The notes beneath the pieces are model-generated. The model did not search any database and had not been told where the DNA came from. It saw only the letters and a list, made by a program, of their open reading frames with translations. From contig NZ_MYFO02000005.1 in NCBI RefSeq assembly GCF_004514475.2, positions 62,001 through 126,000 on the forward strand: 64,000 bases of DNA, read 5' to 3'. Of this stretch, positions 43,540 to 52,769 are shown piece by piece; position 1 is the first letter of the stretch, and the number at the start of each line of letters is the position of its first letter. The stretch comes from Paenibacillus athensensis. GTDB taxonomy: Bacteria; Bacillota; Bacilli; Paenibacillales; NBRC-103111. The translations under genes were made by a program, and so were the position numbers.

Positions 43540-44403
43540 ATGTACTCCGCCCCCCGCTCTTCCGATGAGCACGATGCGCTTGTTCTGCTTGTCCAAAGCC
43601 CGCTTACGCTGTTTGCGTACTGGCATCTCACCCCGCTGCGAGAACAGCTCCTGCTGGAGCATTTCGGCGTCCCGTGGCGCGGCTTGTTGCCTTGTCTGCG
43701 CTTCTACGACATCACCGGCCTTGCCCGCTTTGACGGCAGCCAGGCATTGGAGCTGGCCCATGCGGCGCTGCCGGACGGCGGCTCCTGCTTTTTCGGCGGA
43801 TTTGCTCCGGGCCGCCGCTATACGGCCGATCTCGGCGTCGTTTCGGCGGAGGGACGGTTTGTCGCGCTCTTGCGCGCTCAGCCCGTGCTGATGCCGGAGC
43901 CGGAGGGCGGTGGCGGCAGCTTGCGGAACCATAGCCACGCCGACGAATGCAGAGGGCTGCGGGAGAGCGACGGCGGAGATGCGGAGCGATGGCTGGCGGC
44001 AATCCGTGGCGGCGGGGACGGTGGAGACGGGAGCGGTAGCGGGAGCGGGAGCGGTAGCGGGAGCGGTAGCGGGAGCGGGAGCGGTAGCGACAGCGGCGGC
44101 GGCGCGAGCCTGCGTGACCCTAACCACGGCAGCGGCCGCAGAGGACCGCAAGAGAGCGACGGCGGAGATGCGGAGCGATGGCTGGCGGTGATCCGTGGCA
44201 GCGGCTGCGCGGCCCGGTGGCTTGTGTGGAACAACGGCTGCGGCTTGGCTATCGGAGCGGGGGAGGGCACGCCTGCAACGGATGCGAAATCGGGGTCAAA
44301 GGGTTGTTTTACGATGATTTCACCTGAGAATTACAAGCAATTTTCGGCCTATTCCGTGTATGCTCACCGGCTGCCGGAAGAAGGTTACGGAGGCGATACG
44401 TAA
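43540..44403 (+). CDS. DUF4912 protein with internal Gly-Ser repeat
   Basis: About 287 residues. I chose ATG 43540 because AAAGGTG is seven bases upstream; an ATG at 43534 is too close to it. Residues 10-130 match DUF4912 (LVLLVQSPLTLFAYWHL, LRFYDITG, RRYTADLG). The domain is followed by a repeat section: two near-identical SDGGDAERWLA segments flank a Gly-Ser tract (44033-44090). The C-terminal NYKQFSAYSVYAHR is the counterpart of FENFQAYSPYAR in the first DUF4912 protein, so the repeat is an insertion in an otherwise standard protein. It ends on TAA directly before the second GH57-GT4 gene. Confidence 0.8.
   Translation: MYSAPRSSDEHDALVLLVQSPLTLFAYWHLTPLREQLLLEHFGVPWRGLLPCLRFYDITGLARFDGSQALELAHAALPDGGSCFFGGFAPGRRYTADLGVVSAEGRFVALLRAQPVLMPEPEGGGGSLRNHSHADECRGLRESDGGDAERWLAAIRGGGDGGDGSGSGSGSGSGSGSGSGSGSDSGGGASLRDPNHGSGRRGPQESDGGDAERWLAVIRGSGCAARWLVWNNGCGLAIGAGEGTPATDAKSGSKGCFTMISPENYKQFSAYSVYAHRLPEEGYGGDT
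43969..44190 (+). repeat. Hexanucleotide Gly-Ser tract between two direct repeats
   Basis: About 40 bp beginning AGAGCGACGGCGGAGATGCG occur at 43969 and again at 44152. Between them GGGAGCGGTAGC-type units repeat over roughly 58 bp, encoding Gly-Ser pairs. The frame stays open. Confidence 0.9.
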
Positions 44404-47400
44404 ATGAGCTCGATCGTTCGCGGCAGCATCGCATTTGTGCTGCACGCTCATCTTCCTTACGTGCGGCAGGCCGACCGAACCCCGGCGCTGGAGGAGCGTT
44501 GGCTGTACGAAGCCGTCGCTGACACGTATTTGCCGCTGGTCGACATGTGCGACCGGCTGCTCGCCGACGGCGTCCGCTTCCGTCTGACGTTATCTGTGTC
44601 GCCGACGCTGCTCGCCATGCTGGACGATCCTGAGCTGATCGGCCGCACGCGTCGCCATCTGGCATCGCTGCACCGGCTGGCGCAATCGGAGACGCTGCGC
44701 TTGTGGGGCGACGCCGCATTCACGCCGGCAGCGCAGATGTACGAGAGCCGATACCGCCGGCTCCTCAAGCTGTACGATCGCCTCGACGGCGATCTGATCG
44801 GCAAGCTGCGCGAGCTGCGGGATAGCGGCTGTCTGGAACTCATCGTCTGCGCAGCGACGCATGCCTTCCTGCCGCTGACCGCCAGCGCAGCAGCGATCCG
44901 GGCGCAGCTCGGCGCAGCGGTGGCGGAGTTCCGCCGCCACTTCGGCGACGCGCCCGCAGGGGTCTGGCTGCCGGAGTGCGGCTACACGCCGGCGATTGAA
45001 CCGCAGCTGGCTGCGCTCGGGCTGCGGTATTTCATCGCCGCCGATCACGCGCTACCGGCGGCGGCAGCCCTGGGACGCCCCGTGCTGACGCGCGGCGGGG
45101 CGTGCGCCTTTCTCCGCGACCCGGAGTCCGCGGAGCAGGTATGGAGCGCCCGGACCGGGTATCCGGGCGCGGCGGAATATCGCGACTACTATCGCGATAT
45201 CGGCTTTGACCTCGGCCGCAGCGGCGGGGCCGAGTGGGACTACATCAAGCCCTATCTGCTGCCGAACGGCGAGCGCCTGGCAACGGGCTTGAAGTATTAC
45301 CGCGTCACCGGAGCCGACGCGGCAGAGAAGGCGCCCTACTGCCCCGAGGGCGCAGCGCGCAAAGCCCGGGAGCATGCCGGGCATTTTGTCGCCGCAAGGC
45401 GCGCTCAGGCGCGCCGAATGACCGCGCTCGGGGCCGATGCTGCTGAGCCGAACGCTTCGCGCTCGCTTATCGATCCCTCTGTGGGCCCAAGCTCGGCTCA
45501 AGCTCCTCCCAGCCCTTGTGGCGAGCCGCCTGTCATCGTCTGCCCCTACGATGCGGAGCTGTTCGGCCACTGGTGGTTTGAGGGCCCGCTGTGGCTGGAG
45601 GCGGTATTGCGCGAGTTGGATCAACCGACGACGCAAATTGACGTAGTTCTGCAAACAACTACGCTGAATGAATATAGGAAGCTTCATCCACCAGCTGCAG
45701 ACCGGCCTGTGGACCTGCCCCCGTCCAGTTGGGGTCGGGGCGGCTTCGCCGAAGTCTGGCTGCAGCCGTCCACGGCTTGGGCCTATCCGCTGCTCCATGC
45801 CGCCGAAGAACGCATGACGCAAGCAGCAGCCGCTCATCCCGATCCCCAGCGGTTGCCGGAGCTGACCCGGCGGCTGCTTGACCAAGCCGGTCGCGAGCTG
45901 CTGCTAGCCCAGAGCAGCGACTGGACCTTCCTGCTTGATGCCGGTTCCTTCACCGGCTATGCCAAAGAGCGGATTCACCGGCATCTGGAGCATTGTCATA
46001 CGCTGCTGGATTTTGCCGCCGGCTCGCCGGTACGCGGTCAGACACGTGCCCCGGCCAACGCGCAGCCGGAGCCGGGCTCATCTGCGTCCGACAACAGGCG
46101 CACACCGCCCCCGAGTCCGCTCGATGCCGCCCGCTACGTGCAGCGGCTGGAGCAGGAGGCTCCCCTGCTGCCCGATTTCAGCTATTCGCTGTTTCATCCT
46201 GTTGCAGCGCTTGCGGAAGCTCCTGTGCCTGTCCAAAAAGCCCGCTTCACAGCAATCGCAGCGTCGGCAGCCGACAGCGGCAGCGCGATGGAGCCAGCCG
46301 ACGCGCCGCATCTTGCAGCGCAAGAGCCCATCTCCCACTCACCGCAACGCCCCCTGCACATTCTAATGCTAGCCTGGGAGTATCCGCCGCACGTAATTGG
46401 CGGGCTCGCCCGCGCCGTCTGCGATCTGTCACAGCAGCTTGCCGCTGCCGGACACGACGTTCACGTCGTTACGTGCCGATCCGGCGCAACGCCTGCTTAC
46501 GAGCTGGCCTCAGGCGTTCATGTTCATCGCGCGGAGGTGCTGCAATCCATGCAAGCCGTCTCTTTTTTGGACTGGGTGCTGCAAATGAATCTCGCCTTCG
46601 CCGACACGATTGCCGAGCTGGTCGCCCGCGGTCAAAAGTGGGACGTCGTGCATGCCCATGATTGGCTGGTGTTTTATGCAGCTCACGAAAGCAAGATGCG
46701 GTTCGGGCTCCCGCTGGTCGCAACGCTGCACGCTACGGAGTTTGGCCGCAATCAAGGCCGGCTGACTGGCGAGCTGCAGCAGCGCATTCACGCGCTCGAA
46801 GCCCGGCTGACTGCCGAAGCAAGCCGCGTGATTGTTTGCAGTAACGCAATGCAAGAGGAAATTGCCCGCTTGTTTCAGGTGCCATCCGCCAAAATCGCCC
46901 GTATTCCAAACGGAATTAAGTTGCCAAGCTCGTTGATGCAACCGAAAAACCCGGGTAAAAACGATTCGGACAGTTCTAACCAAGCAGCTTCATCAGGTGT
47001 TACAGGCTCGATCAACCCAATCGGCTTCACAGCTTCACCCGACGTCATCAGGCCGGCCCAACCTACCAGCTCCAACGCTTCACCCGACGTCATCAGACCG
47101 GCCCAACCTACCAGCTCCAACGCTTCACCCAACGCCTTCGGACCGGCCAACCCTGCCGACTCCAACCATCCCGCCGCGCCCACCGGCCACCTTCGCCCTC
47201 TGGACGGCACAGCCGCCCAGCGTCCGGCAGCAGACGCATCGCCTCACAGCGCGCCCCGCCCGCTGCTGGCCGAGCTGCTCGCCGACGCGGCCCGAGCCGG
47301 CGACCGGCTGCTGCTGTTCCTCGGCCGGCTCGTGCACGAAAAAGGCGTGCACGTCCTCCTGCAAGCGCTGCGGCTCGTGCTCAAGCGCCATCCGAACGCG

Positions 47401-47847
47401 CGCCTGCTCATCGCCGGCGTCGGCCCGGCGCTGGAGGCGCTGCAGGCTCAAGCAACGCCACTCGGCAGCCGCACCGTCTTCCTCGGCTTTGCCGATGAAG
47501 AGGATAAGCGCGCGTTGCTGGCCGCTGCCGAGCTGTGCGTGTTTCCGAGCCTCTACGAGCCGTTCGGCATCGTGGCGCTGGAGGCGATGGCCAGCGGTAC
47601 GCCGCTGATCGTCTCGAACGTCGGCGGCCTCGCGGAAATCGTCGAGCACGGCGTAACGGGCTGCACCTTCTCTGCAGGTGATGTCTCCGCGCTGGCGCTG
47701 GCCATCGTCGAGCTGCTGGACGAACCCGAACGCGGACGCCTCATGGCCGAAGCAGCCCGTCAGACGGTGCGGGAGCGCTTCAACTGGGCAGGGATTGGCG
47801 AGTGTACAATCGAGCTGTACAAGGCAGCTGCGGCCGGAGCTTTTTGA
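44404..47847 (+). CDS. GH57 branching-enzyme-like domain fused to GT4 glycosyltransferase (copy 2)
   Basis: A 1147-residue paralogue of the fusion at 37751. The GH57 part keeps Glu191 in GVWLPECG and Asp383 in CPYDAELFGHWW. The GT-B part runs from MLAWEYPPHVIGGLARAV to FGIVALEAMASGTPLIVSNVGG. It is about 180 residues longer than copy 1, because of several low-complexity inserts: one in the GH57 lobe (45440-45530), one in the linker (46050-46110, 46250-46340) and a 15-residue tandem repeat in the GT domain after the acceptor half (47041-47166). It begins right after the stop of the DUF4912 gene. Both domains look catalytically complete. Confidence 0.9.
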   Translation: MSSIVRGSIAFVLHAHLPYVRQADRTPALEERWLYEAVADTYLPLVDMCDRLLADGVRFRLTLSVSPTLLAMLDDPELIGRTRRHLASLHRLAQSETLRLWGDAAFTPAAQMYESRYRRLLKLYDRLDGDLIGKLRELRDSGCLELIVCAATHAFLPLTASAAAIRAQLGAAVAEFRRHFGDAPAGVWLPECGYTPAIEPQLAALGLRYFIAADHALPAAAALGRPVLTRGGACAFLRDPESAEQVWSARTGYPGAAEYRDYYRDIGFDLGRSGGAEWDYIKPYLLPNGERLATGLKYYRVTGADAAEKAPYCPEGAARKAREHAGHFVAARRAQARRMTALGADAAEPNASRSLIDPSVGPSSAQAPPSPCGEPPVIVCPYDAELFGHWWFEGPLWLEAVLRELDQPTTQIDVVLQTTTLNEYRKLHPPAADRPVDLPPSSWGRGGFAEVWLQPSTAWAYPLLHAAEERMTQAAAAHPDPQRLPELTRRLLDQAGRELLLAQSSDWTFLLDAGSFTGYAKERIHRHLEHCHTLLDFAAGSPVRGQTRAPANAQPEPGSSASDNRRTPPPSPLDAARYVQRLEQEAPLLPDFSYSLFHPVAALAEAPVPVQKARFTAIAASAADSGSAMEPADAPHLAAQEPISHSPQRPLHILMLAWEYPPHVIGGLARAVCDLSQQLAAAGHDVHVVTCRSGATPAYELASGVHVHRAEVLQSMQAVSFLDWVLQMNLAFADTIAELVARGQKWDVVHAHDWLVFYAAHESKMRFGLPLVATLHATEFGRNQGRLTGELQQRIHALEARLTAEASRVIVCSNAMQEEIARLFQVPSAKIARIPNGIKLPSSLMQPKNPGKNDSDSSNQAASSGVTGSINPIGFTASPDVIRPAQPTSSNASPDVIRPAQPTSSNASPNAFGPANPADSNHPAAPTGHLRPLDGTAAQRPAADASPHSAPRPLLAELLADAARAGDRLLLFLGRLVHEKGVHVLLQALRLVLKRHPNARLLIAGVGPALEALQAQATPLGSRTVFLGFADEEDKRALLAAAELCVFPSLYEPFGIVALEAMASGTPLIVSNVGGLAEIVEHGVTGCTFSAGDVSALALAIVELLDEPERGRLMAEAARQTVRERFNWAGIGECTIELYKAAAAGAF
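47041..47166 (+). repeat. 45-bp tandem repeat inside the copy-2 glycosyltransferase
   Basis: Two almost identical 45-bp units (47041-47085 and 47086-47130, one base different) encode DVIRPAQPTSSNASP twice. A diverged third unit of 36 bp follows (NAFGPANPADSN). They lie in the loop between the two Rossmann lobes. Confidence 0.9.
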
Positions 47848-48122
47848 CAAAAAATGCTTTTTTGCGACATGCATATTCGTCCTTCTGTCGTCCCATCCTA
47901 AAAGGATGAACTGCCGTGATTCCCGGTTTTTTATCGCAAATATCGACAGTAAGCGTTACCATAGAGATATTTTCAGAATATTTTCAAAGAAGCCATTGAT
48001 TCCTTGGCAAGAATTAGGTAACCTAGTGGCAAAGCCTTCTGTACATCGCGTGTCAAACAACTGTACATAAGTGCATAGAGACTATAGACGATAACGTCGA
48101 CAAAGAGTGGGGAAGTGATCTA
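47848..48122 (+). promoter_or_regulatory. Gap before the GH15 gene, likely promoter region
   Basis: A possible TTGATT / TAACCT pair (17-base spacing, 47996-48024) and two CTGTACAT octamers near 48039 and 48060 are visible. The T-rich first part (TTGACAAAAAATGC) overlaps the stop of the preceding gene. Uncertain. Confidence 0.3.
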
Positions 48123-50093
48123 TTGCCTAGACATCTGGTCATCGGAAACGGAAAATTTCTTATTAATCTGGATCAGCATTCCTATATGCGCGATCTGTAT
48201 TACCCTTACGTGGGCCAACTCAACCATATCGGCGGCTACCAGTGCCGTGTGGGCATTTGGGTGGACGGCGCCTTCGCGTGGCTGAACGCTCCCGAATGGC
48301 AGTTCAATCTGGCTTACGTCGAGGATTCCCTCGTCACCGAGGTGACGGCGACTCACCCGGAGCTGGGCATTACCCTGCTCATCAACGACGGCGTGCACCA
48401 GCGTGAAGACATCTATCTCAAGCGTATCCGCATCACGAATCACCGTAACACCGTGCGCGAGGTCCGGATGTTTTTCAACCAGGATCTGCTGATCAACGAA
48501 TCCGAGGTTGGCGATACGGCGGCTTATTATCCGGCCACCAATACCGTGTTCCACTACAAGAAAGATAAATACTTCATGTTCAACGGCAGCACCGGAACTG
48601 AAGGCATTTTCCAATACTCCACCGGGGTCAAAAGGTTCTACAACGCCGAGGGCACCTGGCGCGACGCCGAAGACGGCCACCTGATGGGCAATGCCATCGC
48701 TCAGGGCTCCGTCGACAGCACGATCAGCTTCCGCCTGTTCGTTCCGCCGGATTCCCACCAGACGCTTTATTACTGGATGACGGCCGGCAAAACGCTGGAA
48801 GAAGTCAAAAAGCTCGACAGCTATGTCAAAGACAGCCACCCGGGCAAGCTGCTCGACCGTGTCACCGTTTACTGGCAGCGCTGGGCGAACAAGGACGCCG
48901 AACGCGATTACGGCGACCTGCCGCAAGAGGTGGTTCGCCTCTACAAGCACAGCCTGCTGATCGTGCGCACGCAAACCGACATCCACGGCGCGATTATTGC
49001 CGCCAACGATTCGGACATCATGCAAAGCAACCGTGACCATTACAGCTACATGTGGCCCCGCGACGGCGCGCTGATCGCTTACGCCATGTCGATGGCCGGC
49101 TATCAGGGCATGGTGATGCCATTCTTCAATTTTTGCGCCAATGTCATTTCGCCGGACGGCTATCTGCACCATAAATACAATCCGGACGGTACAGTGGGCT
49201 CCAGTTGGCATCCTTACATTCACGCCGGCCGTATGCAGTTGCCGATCCAGGAGGACGAAACCGCACTCGTGCTGTTTGCGCTCTGGCAGGACTTCCAGCG
49301 GCACGGCAGTCTTGAGTTCGCGCAGTCGCTTTACCGCAGCCTGATTCGCAGCGCAGCCCGCTTCATGTCGACGTACATCGATCAGGAGCTGAATCTGCCC
49401 AAGCCAAGCTACGATCTGTGGGAAGAGCGCTACGGCATCTTCACGTTTACTGCCTCGGCCGTTTACGGCGGTCTGATCGCTGCGTCCAACTTCAGCAACC
49501 TGTTCGGCGACGAAGAGCGCAGCAACCGCTACAAGCATACCGCGGAAAAAATCAAAAACGGCATGCTCCAGCACCTGTGGGATGAAAAAGAAGGCCGCTT
49601 CGTTCGCGGTCTGTATCTGGAAGACGGCGAATGGGTCAAGGACATGACGCTGGAAAGCTCGGTATACGGCATTTTCGAATTCGGTGTCTTGCCTGCCGAC
49701 GACGAACGCGTCGTTTCGACGATGCGCGCCAACAAAGCCGGCCTGACGATCAAAACCGACATCGGCGGCTCTGCACGCTACCACCACGACTATTATTTCC
49801 AACGCTCGACCGATATCGAAAAAGTGCCCGGCAACCCGTGGATCATCTGTACCCTCTGGATTGCCGAGTGGGAAATCGAATCCGCCAAAACGCTGGAGGA
49901 GCTGGAGACGCCGCGCCGCACGCTGGAGTGGGTCGTCAAGCACTCGATGGAAAGCGGCATTTTGCCGGAGCAGCTTGATCCGTTCACCGGCGATCCGGTA
50001 TCGGTAGCGCCGCTCACTTGGTCGCACGCGACCTATGTGCTGGCTGTCGTCAAATACGTCAACAAATACAATCAACTGCTCAAGCAATCTTAA
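48123..50093 (+). CDS. GH15 glucoamylase-like glycoside hydrolase
   Basis: A 656-residue protein with a TTG start at 48123 behind GGGGAAGTGA. The N-terminal 250 residues are the beta-sandwich of bacterial GH15 enzymes (HLVIGNGKFLINLDQHSYMRDLYYP). The alpha/alpha barrel has MWPRDGALIAYAM and YDLWEERYGIFTFT, where the second Glu of the pair is the likely general acid, and ESSVYGIFEFG near the second catalytic Glu. No signal peptide, so it should be cytoplasmic. It would release glucose from alpha-glucans or trehalose-like sugars, giving a breakdown partner for the glucan enzymes upstream. Confidence 0.92.
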   Translation: MPRHLVIGNGKFLINLDQHSYMRDLYYPYVGQLNHIGGYQCRVGIWVDGAFAWLNAPEWQFNLAYVEDSLVTEVTATHPELGITLLINDGVHQREDIYLKRIRITNHRNTVREVRMFFNQDLLINESEVGDTAAYYPATNTVFHYKKDKYFMFNGSTGTEGIFQYSTGVKRFYNAEGTWRDAEDGHLMGNAIAQGSVDSTISFRLFVPPDSHQTLYYWMTAGKTLEEVKKLDSYVKDSHPGKLLDRVTVYWQRWANKDAERDYGDLPQEVVRLYKHSLLIVRTQTDIHGAIIAANDSDIMQSNRDHYSYMWPRDGALIAYAMSMAGYQGMVMPFFNFCANVISPDGYLHHKYNPDGTVGSSWHPYIHAGRMQLPIQEDETALVLFALWQDFQRHGSLEFAQSLYRSLIRSAARFMSTYIDQELNLPKPSYDLWEERYGIFTFTASAVYGGLIAASNFSNLFGDEERSNRYKHTAEKIKNGMLQHLWDEKEGRFVRGLYLEDGEWVKDMTLESSVYGIFEFGVLPADDERVVSTMRANKAGLTIKTDIGGSARYHHDYYFQRSTDIEKVPGNPWIICTLWIAEWEIESAKTLEELETPRRTLEWVVKHSMESGILPEQLDPFTGDPVSVAPLTWSHATYVLAVVKYVNKYNQLLKQS

Positions 50094-50107
50094 TCCAACG
50101 TATCGCC

Positions 50108-50148
50108 AAAAAGCTCCAGTCCCGCCTCGTGCGGAATTGGAGCTTTTG
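50108..50148. terminator. Terminator after the GH15 gene
   Basis: AAAAGCTCCA and TGGAGCTTTT make a 10-bp stem. It lies 14 bases after the GH15 stop and ahead of the convergent gene's stop, so it may serve both. Confidence 0.85.
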
Positions 50149-50179
50149 CTATTTGTTTGTTACCTGCGCGCTTTGTTGC

Positions 50180-50575
50180 CTATTTGCCGGAAGCCCCCGT
50201 ATACGCCTCATAGCGTTCAGCGCTCCATAGCGCCTCCAGCTCCTCCGGCGACGTCAGCTCCAGCGTGAACAGCCAGCCCTGCGTATAGGGCCGCTCGTGC
50301 AGCCAGAACGCCTCGCCCCGCTCCAGCGCCGTGTTGATCGAGCTTACGCGCCCGGAAAGCGGCGTACGCAGCTCGTATTCCCTCTCGGCTGTCTCGATGT
50401 ACCCGACATAGCTGCCAGCCGCCAGCGTCTCGCCGGGTACCGGCAGCTCAACGAATATCGCCAGCCCCCGCTCGGCTGAAGCGCTTTCGGTCAATCCAAC
50501 GACGGCATGGCCTTCCTCGTGCCGCACCCACATGTGCGTCGGCGTATACCTGTATGCTGCCGGAACCTCCATCAT
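50180..50575 (-). CDS. GcvH-like paralogue lacking the lipoyl lysine
   Basis: A 131-residue protein with the full GcvH fold: YTPTHMWVRHEEGHAVVGLT, FVELPVPGE, RPYTQGWLFTLEL. At the lipoyl position it reads IETAEREYELRTPLSG, so Glu64 stands where the true GcvH has lysine (MESVKTVSDIFSPVSG in this window). It cannot be lipoylated at this site. It is therefore not a working H protein; a regulatory or binding role is possible. It lies downstream of the peroxiredoxin gene by 99 bases in the same direction. The start could be either of two tandem ATGs. Confidence 0.85.
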   Translation of the reverse strand: MMEVPAAYRYTPTHMWVRHEEGHAVVGLTESASAERGLAIFVELPVPGETLAAGSYVGYIETAEREYELRTPLSGRVSSINTALERGEAFWLHERPYTQGWLFTLELTSPEELEALWSAERYEAYTGASGK

Positions 50576-50674
50576 CGCTTTCCCTCCTTGCGTCCACCGC
50601 TATCCCTGTAATGAACAAAAGCCCCTCCCCCCGCAAAGGCTGCGGGGCCGGAGGAGCTTGTCTGCTATTACAAA

Positions 50675-51223
50675 TTAACCTGCAACGAGGTTTTTGTCGC
50701 CTGGCTTCCAGTTCATCGGGCACAGACCGCCGGATTGCAGAGCTTGCAGCACGCGAAGCGTTTCGTCTACGCTGCGGCCTACGTCGTTGTGGTTAACCAC
50801 TTGGTATTTCAGCTCGCCGTGCGGATCGATGATGAACAGACCGCGCAACGCGATACCTTCTTCTTCGATCAGAACGCCGTAGTCGCGGGACACGGATTTC
50901 GTGATGTCCGCTGCCAGCGGGAAGTTCAGTTGGCCAAGGCCGTTCGCGTCAATTGGCGTGTTGATCCATGCTTTGTGCGTATGTACGCTGTCGATCGATA
51001 CGCCGAGAATCTCGGTGTCCAGATCCTTGAATTGAGCGGCTGCCATGCTCAGCGCCGTAATTTCCGTCGGGCACACGAAAGTGAAGTCCAGCGGATAGAA
51101 GAACAGCACCAGCCATTTGCCTTTATAGTGGGACAAGGACGCATTGCCAAAACCCGTACCGTCGCCCAAAGCCGTTTCCATTGTAAAATCAGGAGCGTGT
51201 TTGCCTACCAAACGTTCTGCCAT
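50675..51223 (-). CDS. Typical 2-Cys peroxiredoxin (AhpC/Prx1 type)
   Basis: A 182-residue thioredoxin-fold peroxidase. The peroxidatic Cys51 sits in [10 protein letters not shown], and the resolving Cys168 in GGLCPMNW near the C-terminus. It reduces hydrogen and organic peroxides, with electrons from thioredoxin or AhpF; no ahpF gene is next to it. Strong ribosome site (GAGGAGG) before ATG 51223. A PerR-like box lies upstream of its promoter. Confidence 0.95.
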   Translation of the reverse strand: MAERLVGKHAPDFTMETALGDGTGFGNASLSHYKGKWLVLFFYPLDFTFVCPTEITALSMAAAQFKDLDTEILGVSIDSVHTHKAWINTPIDANGLGQLNFPLAADITKSVSRDYGVLIEEEGIALRGLFIIDPHGELKYQVVNHNDVGRSVDETLRVLQALQSGGLCPMNWKPGDKNLVAG

Positions 51224-51262
51224 TTGTACAATTCCTCCTCGAATCTGTTTTCTTCGTTTAAA

Positions 51263-51291
51263 ATGGTAACATTCGCCTAATAGAAAGTCAA
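51263..51291 (-). promoter_or_regulatory. Promoter of the peroxiredoxin gene
   Basis: TTGACT (51286-51291) and TACCAT (51263-51268) with 17-base spacing and an extended TG on the minus strand, 40 bases before the start codon. Confidence 0.65.
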
Positions 51292-51311
51292 TAATTAGAT
51301 CGAATATTAAC

Positions 51312-51326
51312 TGATAATTATTATTA
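51312..51326 (-). promoter_or_regulatory. Candidate PerR box
   Basis: TAATAATAATTATCA agrees at all but two defined positions with the PerR consensus TTATAATnATTATAA. It lies 20 bases upstream of the -35 box of the peroxiredoxin promoter. AT-rich chance matches are possible. Confidence 0.4.
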
Positions 51327-51470
51327 ACTTATAAAAAGCCTCTGACACCTCGCAACACCGCTGCTCGGAGAGAAAAAGCTGCGCTTTTTCCGCTCCGCAT
51401 GCAGCCGCGTCCCGTGCGCCAAAGGCTTGAGTTTGCGTATATCGCTGGCAAGCTGTCGACTGCGGACCGC

Positions 51471-52550
51471 TTACTTGCGGATCGCGCTGACGATCAGATC
51501 GCCCATTGCTGTCGTGCCGATCGCTTTGCTCTTGTCAACGGCGATGTCGCCTGTGCGATGACCTGCGTCCAACACTTCCTTCACCGCGTCTTCAATCGCT
51601 TGCGCCGCGTCGTGGTAGCCGAATGTCAGACGGAACATCAGCGCTACCGACAGAATCGTTGCGATCGGGTTGGCGATGCCTTGACCGGCAATATCTGGCG
51701 CAGAGCCGTGTACAGGCTCGTAGAGGCCGAAGCTGCCTTCGCCGAGGGACGCCGACGACAGCATGCCGATCGAACCCGTCAGCATCGCCGCTTCGTCGCT
51801 CAGGATGTCGCCGAACATGTTTTCGGTGACGATGACGTCAAAGCTGGACGGACGGCGCAGCAGCTGCATCGCGCAGTTGTCGACGAGCACATGCTCCAGC
51901 TCGACATCCGGATAGTCGGCGGATACGCGCACGACGGTTTCGCGCCACAGGCGGGACGTTTCCAGCACGTTTGCTTTGTCGACCGAAGCCAGCTTCTTGC
52001 GGCGGGTGCGGGCGATTTCGAACGCTTGACGCGCAATGCGCTCCACTTCGTTCACGTTGTATACGCATGTATCAACCGCTTCTTCGCCGTTCGCGCCTTC
52101 GCGGCGGAACTTCTCGCCGAAGTAAATGCCGCCCGTCAGCTCGCGCACAACGATCAGGTCCGTGCCTTCCAGCACTTCCGGCTTCAGCGTCGAAGCTTCC
52201 TTCAAGCAGTCAAAAATAACCGCTGGACGGATGTTCGAGAACAGGCCCAGCGCTTTGCGAATGCCCAGCAAGCCGGTTTCCGGACGCAGCTCCTTCGGAT
52301 TGTTGTCCCATTTCGGACCGCCTACAGCGCCCAGCAGCACCGCGTCTGCGGATTTACAAATTTGCAGTGTATCTTCAGGCAGCGGCGTGCCCTTTTCATC
52401 GATTGCGATACCGCCGAACAACGCGTGTTCGGTTTCAAAACGGTAGCCAAACAGCTCTTCCGTACGTTTCAATACTTTTTCCGCTTCCGCTACGACTTCC
52501 GGACCGATTCCGTCGCCGGCGACAACGGCAATTTTTTTCACTTCAGCCAT
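51471..52550 (-). CDS. leuB: 3-isopropylmalate dehydrogenase
   Basis: A 359-residue enzyme of the isocitrate/isopropylmalate dehydrogenase family: [15 protein letters not shown] start, [10 protein letters not shown], the [16 protein letters not shown] block, and [18 protein letters not shown]. The RELTGG and ETSRLWR forms point to isopropylmalate rather than isocitrate or tartrate. It catalyses NAD-dependent oxidative decarboxylation in leucine synthesis. leuA and leuCD are not in the window. A 219-base gap separates it from the aminotransferase upstream, so it may have its own promoter. Confidence 0.95.
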   Translation of the reverse strand: MAEVKKIAVVAGDGIGPEVVAEAEKVLKRTEELFGYRFETEHALFGGIAIDEKGTPLPEDTLQICKSADAVLLGAVGGPKWDNNPKELRPETGLLGIRKALGLFSNIRPAVIFDCLKEASTLKPEVLEGTDLIVVRELTGGIYFGEKFRREGANGEEAVDTCVYNVNEVERIARQAFEIARTRRKKLASVDKANVLETSRLWRETVVRVSADYPDVELEHVLVDNCAMQLLRRPSSFDVIVTENMFGDILSDEAAMLTGSIGMLSSASLGEGSFGLYEPVHGSAPDIAGQGIANPIATILSVALMFRLTFGYHDAAQAIEDAVKEVLDAGHRTGDIAVDKSKAIGTTAMGDLIVSAIRK

Positions 52551-52769
52551 TGGTTTCGTTCACTCCCTGTTTGAATGTACTAGATCTATTTGTAACATAT
52601 TTCATCGTTTGTTTCAAAGATATAAAATCTATTAATTTTATAGGTTTTTCCTATCAAAAAACCTTGCCCGCCGGCACCGCGCTCCGGGAGTGGCCCACGG
52701 TAATCCGGCTGCAGCCCGCCAACGGAAGCCTCCGGTCGACCGAAGGCCGCCGAAGGTTCGCTGGCCTTT

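Noticed and set aside
43969-44190. CRISPR-like repeat array
   Set aside because: The repeats are coding, hexanucleotide in period and lack spacers; no cas gene is near.
48120-50087. A 655-codon minus-strand frame opposite GH15
   Set aside because: Antisense shadow of a clear GH15 gene in a GC-rich codon pattern; no domain seen.
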